Origin: Betaproteobacteria bacterium
GTDB lineage: Bacteria; Pseudomonadota; Gammaproteobacteria; Burkholderiales; Burkholderiaceae_C
NCBI GenBank assembly: GCA_009923895.1
Contig: RFSP01000119.1
Location: 1-6,060 of the forward strand
Reading direction: 5' to 3'
Length of the DNA stretch: 6,060 nt
The translations under genes were made by a program, and so were the position numbers. The notes below the pieces were generated by a model that was not told the origin of the DNA, did not search any database, and was given only the letters and a program-made list of their open reading frames with translations. Positions 1 to 5,514 of the stretch are shown one piece after another (positions within the stretch are counted from its first letter, which is position 1; every line of letters begins with the position of its first letter).

Positions 1-432
1 GTATGCCCCAGCTGCGGCAGCGAGCCCGTGGCCAGCGTGTCGCGCATTGGGGGTGACGATGCGGGGTCTCGCTATCTGCACTGCGGTCTGTGCCAGAGTC
101 AGTGGCACATGGTGCGCATCAAGTGCAGCCACTGCGAATCCACCAAAGGCATCACCTATCAAGAACTCGAGGCGGCCCCAGGTGCCGTCGTGCCCACCTT
201 GACGCTGCCTCAAGGCACGGTGCGCGCCGAGTGTTGCGGTGAGTGCGGTCATTACCTGAAAATCGTGGACATGACCAAAGACGCGTTTGTGGACCCTGTG
301 GCCGACGATCTGGCCTCGGTGGCATTGGATCTTTTGGTGAGCGACACCGGCCTACAGCGCCATGGCGTCAACTTCTTGCTGCTGTGGGGCGACCCCGACG
401 ACAGCGCTGCCGAACCCGCAGGAGCCTCATAG
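1..432 (+). CDS. fdhE: FdhE, formate dehydrogenase accessory/maturation protein (3' part only)
   Basis: The reading frame is open from the first base and ends at TAG 430-432, giving 143 residues of the C-terminal part; the start lies upstream. The visible part has the FdhE pattern of paired cysteines: CPSC at residues 2-5, CGLC at 28-31, CSHC at 42-45 and CGEC at 79-82 (numbered from base 1), with the family-typical stretches GSRYLHC and WHMVRIKC. These CxxC knuckles form rubredoxin-like metal sites in known FdhE proteins. FdhE is a cytoplasmic chaperone-like factor that binds the catalytic subunit of respiratory formate dehydrogenases and is needed for their activity. E. coli FdhE is about 309 residues, so roughly half is missing here because of the window edge, not a mutation. 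Its position before selA suggests that structural formate dehydrogenase genes, probably for a Sec enzyme, lie upstream. The identification is strong; what lies upstream is inferred. Confidence 0.93.
   Translation, partial: VCPSCGSEPVASVSRIGGDDAGSRYLHCGLCQSQWHMVRIKCSHCESTKGITYQELEAAPGAVVPTLTLPQGTVRAECCGECGHYLKIVDMTKDAFVDPVADDLASVALDLLVSDTGLQRHGVNFLLLWGDPDDSAAEPAGAS
420..424 (+). promoter_or_regulatory. Ribosome binding site for selA (supports the GTG start)
   Basis: AGGAG sits 7 bases before the GTG at 432, inside the last codons of fdhE. This spacing is good and supports initiation at GTG 432, with the start codon sharing its first base with the last base of the fdhE TAG stop. A competing AAGGA at 445-449 lies only 3 bases before the in-frame ATG at 453, which is a poor spacing. 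Confidence 0.6.
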
Positions 433-1907
433 TGACCACGCCTGAAGGATCCATGGTTCATGGTCCGAAGGCGATGCTCACCAAGCTCCCTTCTGTTGAC
501 CGTCTCATCCACACGCCAATCGGTGCGCGTTTGCAGGCCGAGCACGGGCCGTTGTTTGTCACCCGCCAAGCCCGAGAGCTGTTGGCTCAGTGGCGCGCAG
601 ACCTCCTGAGTGACCCGGTGCCTTCGCGGGTGACGTCTCTGTGGCAAGACAACGCCGACATGACGGACGCCATCGCCCAAGCGCTGGCACAACGTTGCGC
701 CCAAAGGCTCGAGCCCCGCATGCGCTCGGTGATCAACCTCACGGGCACGGCCATCCATACCAATTTGGGGCGTGCGGTATTGCCCCAAGCGGCCATCGAT
801 CATGTGGTGGCCATGATGGCAGGCCCCAACAATCTGGAATACGACCTGCAAAGCGGGCGGCGCGGTGACCGCGACAGTGTGGTGGAAGGCTTGCTGTGCG
901 AGCTCACAGGCGCTGAAGCGGCCACGGTGGTCAACAACAATGCGGCTGCCGTGTTGCTGAGCCTGGCGGCTTTGGCCGGTGGCCGTGAGGCCGTGGTTTC
1001 TCGCGGAGAGCAGGTGGAAATTGGCGGTGCATTTCGCATGCCCGATGTCATGGCCAGTGCTGGCGCACGCATGGTCGAGGTGGGCACCACCAACCGCACC
1101 CATCTGGCCGACTACGAGCGGGCCATCACGGCGCAAACGGCCCTGTTGATGAAGGTGCACACCAGAAACTATGCGGTGCAGGGTTTTACCGCATCGGTCA
1201 GCGAGGCCGAACTCGCACCCCTGGCACGTGAGCGAGGGGTCTGGCTGGTGACGGACCTGGGCAGTGGATCATTGATCGATATGAGCGCCTATGGCCTGCC
1301 CAAGGAGCCCACGCCGCAAGAGATGTTGACCGCGGGTTGCCATGTGGTCACGTTTTCGGGTGACAAGCTGCTGGGGGGACCGCAGGCGGGCCTGATTGTG
1401 GGCGACCGCGAGGCCATCGGTCGCATCCGAAAATTCCCCATGAAGCGGGCGCTGCGGCTTTCCAAGCTGCCGTTGGCGGCACTGGAAGCCACACTGCAAC
1501 TTTATTTGCGCCCCGATTGGTTGACACGTGACCTGCCCACGCTGCGATGGCTCACGCGGCCGGTGGAGCAGATCCAAGCCATGGCTCAACGGTTGTGTGC
1601 ACCGATGGCCCAGGCCGTGGCGCCGCGCTTTGCCGTTGAGGTGGTGTCGCTACAAAGCCAGATTGGCTCGGGTTCGTTGCCGGTGGACCGACTGCCCTCA
1701 GCCGGTTTGGCCTTGACGCCTGTGTCGGCCAAAGGGGTGGGTCGCCAGCTTGACGAACTGGCCACGGTGATGCGGGGTTTGCCGCAGCCCGTGATTGGCC
1801 GCATCGACAGCGATCGCTTGTTGCTTGACCTGCGCTGCTTGGATCAGGCCGAGGCCTTGCTGGTGCAGTTGCCGACCTTGCAGGCGCAGCTGGGGGCGCG
1901 TCCGTGA
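432..1907 (+). CDS. selA: L-seryl-tRNA(Sec) selenium transferase (selenocysteine synthase)
   Basis: SelA is a PLP-dependent, fold-type I enzyme. It converts Ser-tRNA(Sec) to Sec-tRNA(Sec) through an aminoacrylyl intermediate, using selenophosphate; known SelA forms a large cytoplasmic ring. The N-terminal LPSVDRL motif, INLTGTAIHTNLGRA, the NNNAAAVLL stretch, GTTNRTH and the PLP-lysine motif FSGDKLLGGPQAG are all present. The PLP lysine is codon 1365-1367 (residue 312 from GTG 432), equivalent to Lys295 of E. coli. From GTG 432 the protein has 491 residues, against 463 in E. coli. In-frame ATG 453 (484 residues) leaves 11 residues before LPSVDRL, exactly as in E. coli, so it remains a serious alternative; ATG 474 is also possible. 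I chose GTG 432 for its better-spaced ribosome binding site and its contact with the fdhE stop. The gene ends at TGA 1905-1907, overlapping selB by 4 bases. No defect is visible. Confidence 0.96.
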   Translation: MTTPEGSMVHGPKAMLTKLPSVDRLIHTPIGARLQAEHGPLFVTRQARELLAQWRADLLSDPVPSRVTSLWQDNADMTDAIAQALAQRCAQRLEPRMRSVINLTGTAIHTNLGRAVLPQAAIDHVVAMMAGPNNLEYDLQSGRRGDRDSVVEGLLCELTGAEAATVVNNNAAAVLLSLAALAGGREAVVSRGEQVEIGGAFRMPDVMASAGARMVEVGTTNRTHLADYERAITAQTALLMKVHTRNYAVQGFTASVSEAELAPLARERGVWLVTDLGSGSLIDMSAYGLPKEPTPQEMLTAGCHVVTFSGDKLLGGPQAGLIVGDREAIGRIRKFPMKRALRLSKLPLAALEATLQLYLRPDWLTRDLPTLRWLTRPVEQIQAMAQRLCAPMAQAVAPRFAVEVVSLQSQIGSGSLPVDRLPSAGLALTPVSAKGVGRQLDELATVMRGLPQPVIGRIDSDRLLLDLRCLDQAEALLVQLPTLQAQLGARP

Positions 1908-3838
1908 TCATTGGCACCGCGGGCCACATCGATCACGGCAAGACCGCCTTGGTGAGAGCGCTCACAGGCGTCGATGCAGACCGTCTGCCAGAAGAAAAAA
2001 GGCGTGGCATCACCATTGAGTTGGGTTACGCCAGCATGGCCGGCCCCGAAGGACAGGTCTTGTCTTTTGTGGATGTGCCGGGCCACGAGAAACTGGTGCG
2101 CACCATGGTGGCGGGAGCCAGTGGCATCGACTTGGCACTGCTGTTGGTGGCCGCTGACGACGGCATCATGCCGCAGACGATCGAGCACCTGACCATTCTT
2201 TCGCTGCTGGGCATCTCCCAGGGAGCGGCCCTCATCACCAAGATCGACCGTTGCGAGCCCGCACAGGTGGCGCAGCGCAGTGCCGAGGTGCGCCAGTTGC
2301 TGGATGCACACGGGCTGCGCGACTTCCCCGTCTTGGCCGTATCGGCCTTGCGCGGCGATGGGATGGCAGCCCTGCGAGACCACCTATGGGCGGCCGCCCA
2401 GCAAACCCGGTTGCGCCAGGTGGCGCATGAGGGGTTTCGCATGGACCTGGATCGGGTCTTCACGCTCGATGGCATTGGCACGGTGGTGGCGGGCAGCGTG
2501 GTGGCCGGTAGCGTGGCCGTGGGAGACAGCTTGTGTCTGGCCCATGAGCCGCAAGAGCGTTACCGCGTGCGCAGTTTGCATCAACACAATCAGTCGGTCA
2601 CGCAGGCCATGGCGGGGCAACGTTGCGCCGTGGGCCTCGTGGGGATGGAGCGCGCGCGGGTGGAACGTGGCATGACATTGTGCGATCCTGCCATTGCCAC
2701 AAGCACTCAGCGCTTTGATGTGTGGTTGCGCGTGGCGGCCACCGAAGAGCGTGCCCTGCGTTCTGGCACCTGGGTGCACCTGCATGTGGGCACTCAAGAC
2801 CTGATGGCCACCGTGTCTGTGCTGGGGCAAGCCAGCGTGGCGCCCGGGGAGTCAGCGCTTGCGCAGATGGTTGTGTCCGATGGCCCCGCAGTGGGGCAGG
2901 CCCATCTGTGGTGGGGCGATCGTGTGGTCTTGCGCGATGCCTCGGCCACCCGCACGGTGGCAGGCGCCCAGGTGTTGAGCCCTCAAGCGCCGGCCCGCTA
3001 CCGTCAAACGCCCGAGAGACTGGCGCTTTTGCAGGGCCTGCGTCATAACGATCCCGCCACACGTTTGACCACGGCCTTGGCTCAGGCCCCATTTGGCGTG
3101 CAAGGCGCGCAGTGGTTGCTTGAGAACGGCTATGACAGCTGGCCTTTCGACCCGGCGGCTTTGCCTGGCACGGTCTATGACGCCCGTCAGCAGTGGTTGG
3201 TCTCGGCAGAGCGGCTGGCGCAAAGTGAAGCCGTGGTGTTGGCCATGCTCAAAGACTTTCATGCCAAGTGGCCCGAGGACATGGGGCCCGATGCGGCGCG
3301 TGCGCGCCGCTTGGCTGCACCCCGCATGCCGCCGGCGCTGTGGGCGCAGCTGCTGGAGCACCTGGCCTCTCAAGGGCTCGTGGCCTTGCGCAATGGATTC
3401 GTGCATTTGCCTTCCCATGGAGAACAGTTGCGCCAGGCCGATCGGGTGGTGGCCGAGCGCGCGTTGCCCTTGCTGTTGCACGGGCGGTTTGATCCTCCTT
3501 GGGTGCGTGACATTGCCAGCGGCACACGATTGCCCGAGACCCAAGTTCGCAGCGTCTTGGTGCGCTTGTCGCGCACTGGCGAGGTGTATCAGATCGTCAA
3601 GGATTTGTTCTACCATCCCAAAGTGGTGTGGGAGTTGGCGCAATTGGCACGACAAATCCACGCGCGCGAGGGGCAGGTCACGGCCGCCACTTATCGCGAC
3701 GCCACTGGCTTGGGCCGAAAAAGAGCCATACAGATTTTGGAGTTTTTGGACCGCATTGGTTTTTTGCGTCGTATCGGCGACATACACTTGTTGCGCATGG
3801 GCACGCCCCTGTTCCCGGTGGATGGGACGGACCCATGA
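1904..3838 (+). CDS. selB: Selenocysteine-specific translation elongation factor SelB
   Basis: SelB is a GTPase that carries Sec-tRNA(Sec) to the ribosome and binds the mRNA SECIS hairpin, so that UGA is read as Sec. GTPase motifs are all present: GHIDHGKT (residues 7-14), the switch segment RRGITIELGYA (33-43), DVPGHE (57-62), TKID (112-115) and SAL (147-149). Two EF-Tu-like beta-barrel domains should follow (roughly 175-345). The C-terminal part, from about residue 380, should form the tandem winged helices that bind SECIS RNA. The last of these shows GRKRAIQILEFLDRIGFLRR from residue 604, typical of SelB. The length is 644 residues, against 614 in E. coli. Translation starts at GTG 1904, overlapping the selA TGA (GTGA), which suggests translational coupling; upstream only a weak G-rich site (1892-1896) is visible. 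TGA at 3836-3838 is 7 bases before the tRNA gene. All key residues look intact. Confidence 0.97.
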   Translation: MIIGTAGHIDHGKTALVRALTGVDADRLPEEKRRGITIELGYASMAGPEGQVLSFVDVPGHEKLVRTMVAGASGIDLALLLVAADDGIMPQTIEHLTILSLLGISQGAALITKIDRCEPAQVAQRSAEVRQLLDAHGLRDFPVLAVSALRGDGMAALRDHLWAAAQQTRLRQVAHEGFRMDLDRVFTLDGIGTVVAGSVVAGSVAVGDSLCLAHEPQERYRVRSLHQHNQSVTQAMAGQRCAVGLVGMERARVERGMTLCDPAIATSTQRFDVWLRVAATEERALRSGTWVHLHVGTQDLMATVSVLGQASVAPGESALAQMVVSDGPAVGQAHLWWGDRVVLRDASATRTVAGAQVLSPQAPARYRQTPERLALLQGLRHNDPATRLTTALAQAPFGVQGAQWLLENGYDSWPFDPAALPGTVYDARQQWLVSAERLAQSEAVVLAMLKDFHAKWPEDMGPDAARARRLAAPRMPPALWAQLLEHLASQGLVALRNGFVHLPSHGEQLRQADRVVAERALPLLLHGRFDPPWVRDIASGTRLPETQVRSVLVRLSRTGEVYQIVKDLFYHPKVVWELAQLARQIHAREGQVTAATYRDATGLGRKRAIQILEFLDRIGFLRRIGDIHLLRMGTPLFPVDGTDP

Positions 3839-3845
3839 AAATCTT

Positions 3846-3938
3846 GGAAGGAAAACTCCCCTGGTGGGGTGGCTGGGCTTCAAACCCAGTGGGTGGCGCC
3901 ATGCGTCGCCGGGTAGGTTCGACTCCTGCTTCCTTCCG
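3846..3938 (+). tRNA. selC: Selenocysteine tRNA, tRNA-Sec (anticodon TCA)
   Basis: The sequence folds as a bacterial tRNA(Sec). An 8-bp acceptor stem pairs 3846-3853 with 3930-3937. A 6-bp anticodon stem (3872-3877 / 3885-3890, one G-U) holds loop CTTCAAA with anticodon TCA at 3880-3882, which reads UGA. A long variable region (about 3891-3912) can pair GGCG 3895-3898 with CGCC 3907-3910. A 5-bp T stem (3913-3917 / 3925-3929) closes loop TTCGACT. The 8+5 acceptor/T architecture and the anticodon distinguish it from tRNA(Ser), and it lines up closely with E. coli selC. The D stem (3856-3861 / 3866-3871, loop TGGT) has one apparent U-U mismatch (3857/3870). After discriminator G3938 come CCC, so the final A of CCA is not encoded and must be added by tRNA nucleotidyltransferase. 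It lies 7 bases after selB, so it is probably cut out of the polycistronic transcript. Confidence 0.95.
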
Positions 3939-3965
3939 CCCCCATAGACCGTTTCAGGCTTTGCT

Positions 3966-4415
3966 GTGAAAGTGCTGAACTTTGAGTACCCCGATGCGCT
4001 GCATTACTGGCTGGAGCGCGACATGTGGGCACTGCCTTTGGACGATGGCGGCGTGCGCGTGGGCATCACCGCCTTTGGGGTGCACATCAGCGGCAGTTTT
4101 TTTATGTGCCGCCTCAAGCCGGTGGGGACCGAGCTGATGCAGGGGCAAACAGTGGCCTTGGTGGAGCTCAATAAATCGGTGGTGACCGTCAAGACCCCCG
4201 TATCCGGCGTGGTGCGCGCCATCAATCCGCTGTTGATGGAGCACCCCGAGTGGATTGAGCGTGATCCTTACGGGCAGGGGTGGCTCGCAGAGCTGACGCC
4301 CACGCGATGGACCGAAGACCGGGCTTGCTTGCACCACGGTGTGTCTGTGCCACAGGCCGCGATGCAGCGCATGCAGCTGGAGAACCTTGACTTGAGCTCT
4401 GAGGCGTCTTCATGA
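3966..4415 (+). CDS. GcvH-like lipoyl-carrier protein (orphan H-protein homologue)
   Basis: This 149-residue cytoplasmic protein has the fold signature of the glycine cleavage H protein. WLERD and VGITAFG (about residues 15-38) match the H-protein N-terminal part. VELNKSVVTVKTPVSG (66-81) holds Lys70 at the place of the lipoylated lysine in ESVKAASDIYAPVSG. The terminal block is PEWIERDPYGQGWL (94-107). It could carry a lipoyl dithiol arm. No gcvT or gcvP is nearby, and it has a tail of about 40 residues after the core; E. coli GcvH is 129 residues. H-like lipoyl proteins outside glycine cleavage are known, for example LbpA of the sHdr sulfur-oxidation pathway. The partner here is unknown; a role in sulfur or selenium transfer is inferred from the neighbours. 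GTG 3966 is 25 bases from the tRNA cytosines, with a weak AGG at 3956-3958; GTG 3972 is a possible alternative. The stop overlaps the next gene (ATGA). Confidence 0.85.
   Translation: MKVLNFEYPDALHYWLERDMWALPLDDGGVRVGITAFGVHISGSFFMCRLKPVGTELMQGQTVALVELNKSVVTVKTPVSGVVRAINPLLMEHPEWIERDPYGQGWLAELTPTRWTEDRACLHHGVSVPQAAMQRMQLENLDLSSEASS
4401..4404 (+). promoter_or_regulatory. Ribosome binding site for the DsrE-like gene
   Basis: GAGG lies 7 bases before ATG 4412, within the end of the lipoyl-protein gene. With the ATGA stop/start overlap it fixes the start of the DsrE-like gene and suggests translational coupling. Confidence 0.55.
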
Positions 4416-4795
4416 GCGGCCACCCCTCGTTGGCGATCTTGATGTGGTCGGCCGACCTGTCCGCCCCCGAGCGCTTGGCCACGCCCTTTGTGATGGCGCA
4501 GGCGGCGCTGGCCTTGGATGCCACGGTCGAGCTGTATTTCACCGCTCGCAGTGTGCAGTTGTTGACGCCTGCGGCGGGAGCCACGCCCATTGGTTTTGGT
4601 GCCGAGCGGCTCGCACTGGGAGCGTATCTGGCGCAGTCCCACGCGGCTGGTGTGCGCATGTACGCGTGCAGCCAGGCCTTGCATGCCGCCGGTTTGCGCC
4701 GTGAGGATTTGATCCCTGCCTGTCAAGGTCTGGGCGGTTCGGTGCAGTTCATAGACCGTAGCCTCGACCCTGCCTGGCGGACCTTGGTTTTTTGA
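4412..4795 (+). CDS. DsrE/DsrF-like family protein (candidate sulfur carrier)
   Basis: This is a 127-residue soluble protein of the DsrE/DsrF-like alpha/beta family. It shows an N-terminal beta strand (LAILMWSADL, about 7-16), a helix with a second strand (TVELYFTARSVQLL, 38-51), and the family's second-half motif GVRMYACSQALHAAGL (80-95). Cys86 in YACS sits where DsrE-type proteins carry their persulfide cysteine; Cys104 is a second cysteine. DsrE-family proteins either pass sulfane sulfur between partners (DsrE, TusD, DsrE3) or are structural homologues without known chemistry, so the specific substrate cannot be read from sequence. A DsrE-like domain also occurs in YedF-type proteins linked to selenium metabolism. 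The gene overlaps the lipoyl-carrier gene by 4 bases and is followed after 12 bases by the nitroreductase, so the three are probably made together. A function in S/Se transfer is inferred. Confidence 0.82.
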   Translation: MSGHPSLAILMWSADLSAPERLATPFVMAQAALALDATVELYFTARSVQLLTPAAGATPIGFGAERLALGAYLAQSHAAGVRMYACSQALHAAGLRREDLIPACQGLGGSVQFIDRSLDPAWRTLVF

Positions 4796-4807
4796 TCGGA
4801 CACTCAC

Positions 4808-5374
4808 TTGAGCTCACATCGTCTGGACCATTTGCTTTCACGCCACTCACTGGGCATCAAGCATCTTCAGGCCCCTGGCCCCAGCCCCGCCGAGTTGGAG
4901 CAAATGGTGGCGGCGGCTTTGCGCGCGCCCGATCACGCCGAGCTGGTGCCGTGGCGGTTGTGTGCGGTGCAGGGTGGTGCACGTGAACAATTGGCCGACC
5001 TGTTTGTGCAACACGCGCTAGCCAAGGGAAAGTCGGAGGTCGATCGCGCCATGGAGCGTGAGCGCGCTCTCAAAGCGCCCTTGACGGTGGCCGTGATTGC
5101 GCGCATTGACATGGGTCACCCCCTGGTCCCCGCGCACGAGCAGTGGATGGCGGTGGGGGGGGCCATTACCAATTTTCTCAATGCGGCACATGCATTGGGA
5201 TACGCTGGAAAAATGCTCAGCGGTGACAAGGCGCGCGCCGTCCCCATCGCGCAGGCTTTCTGCGGAGCCGGAGAAACCTTGGTGGGTTGGATTGCGATTG
5301 GCACCCCCGCCAAGGCACTGAACGCCCGCGAGCGCAAGTCGGTGCAAGAGGTATTGGGCCATTGGACGGCCTGA
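4808..5374 (+). CDS. Nitroreductase family flavoprotein, YdjA-like
   Basis: This 188-residue protein belongs to the small YdjA branch of the FMN-dependent nitroreductase family (E. coli YdjA is 183 residues). Matching features are RHS at residues 12-14 (RRS in YdjA, FMN-phosphate region), LRAPDHAELVPWR (38-50), ERALKAPLTVAVIAR (85-99), HEQWMAVGGAITN (110-122), GYAGKMLSGD (131-140) and GWIAIGTP (160-167). Such enzymes bind FMN, usually as dimers, and use NAD(P)H; the natural substrate of YdjA is not established. In E. coli ydjA is adjacent to selD, so its presence after selA-selB-selC is a second selenium-linked setting. Translation must start at TTG 4808 or later: the frame is closed by the TGA at 4793-4795 and no ATG or GTG lies between. 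A weak GGA lies at 4798-4800. It ends at TGA 5372-5374 and is the last gene of the run. Confidence 0.88.
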   Translation: MSSHRLDHLLSRHSLGIKHLQAPGPSPAELEQMVAAALRAPDHAELVPWRLCAVQGGAREQLADLFVQHALAKGKSEVDRAMERERALKAPLTVAVIARIDMGHPLVPAHEQWMAVGGAITNFLNAAHALGYAGKMLSGDKARAVPIAQAFCGAGETLVGWIAIGTPAKALNARERKSVQEVLGHWTA

Positions 5375-5489
5375 AGGGGCTTGTCCCTACAGCGGCTGCC
5401 ACAGGCGGCGGATGCTAGGCCTGCTTGCTATTAGCGCTGTGAAAGAGGTGTGCTCTGCTTGATGGCGGAGCCACTTTTGCAACAGGGGC
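5375..5489. other. Convergent intergenic junction, no clear terminator
   Basis: This stretch separates the + strand run from the gene on the - strand. I see no coding frame with support. One short hairpin is possible: GCTGCC 5395-5400 with GGCGGC 5404-5409 around a 3-base loop, containing one G-U pair. It lacks a following T-run on either strand, so it is not a canonical intrinsic terminator. Confidence 0.4.
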
Positions 5490-5514
5490 CTATTGCGCAC
5501 CTTCGGCCTGTTGC
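5479..5514. repeat. Inverted repeat at the 3' end of the - strand gene
   Basis: GCAACAGG at 5479-5486 and CCTGTTGC at 5507-5514 are an exact 8-bp inverted repeat around a 20-base loop that contains the stop codon of the - strand gene (TAG, bases 5490-5492). The position suits an RNA hairpin marking the 3' end of that transcript. However, the - strand sequence after the stem reads AAAAGTGG, not a T-run, so any terminator function is doubtful. It could be chance. Confidence 0.35.

Noticed and set aside
252..1160. Long open frame on the - strand opposite fdhE/selA (302 codons), and similar ones opposite selB, for example 2852-3883 (343 codons).
   Set aside because: They lie antisense to clearly identified genes, their products resemble no family I know, and long antisense frames are expected in GC-rich coding DNA.
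3760..3765. Run of six T near the end of selB, considered as a terminator or slippage site.
   Set aside because: It falls within the intact winged-helix motif (RIGFLRR), with no stem before it and no sign of a frameshift.
3093..3947. Open frame of 284 codons on the + strand overlapping selB and the tRNA gene.
   Set aside because: It is out of frame within intact selB, is rich in Cys, Trp and Arg as expected for shifted GC-rich code, and runs through selC.
3941..3965. Space after selC, considered as an integration site, since tRNA genes often serve as att sites.
   Set aside because: No integrase, direct repeat of the tRNA 3' end or mobile gene is visible; the next gene begins immediately and is compact like the rest of the run.
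4788..4793. Run of six T at the end of the DsrE-like gene, considered as a terminator.
   Set aside because: It encodes the last residues (Val-Phe) and the first base of the stop codon, and no strong GC-rich stem directly precedes it.
5375..5489. Possible promoter or small RNA gene in the convergent gap.
   Set aside because: No recognisable -35/-10 pair, T-run or strong structure was found, and both flanking genes point into the gap.
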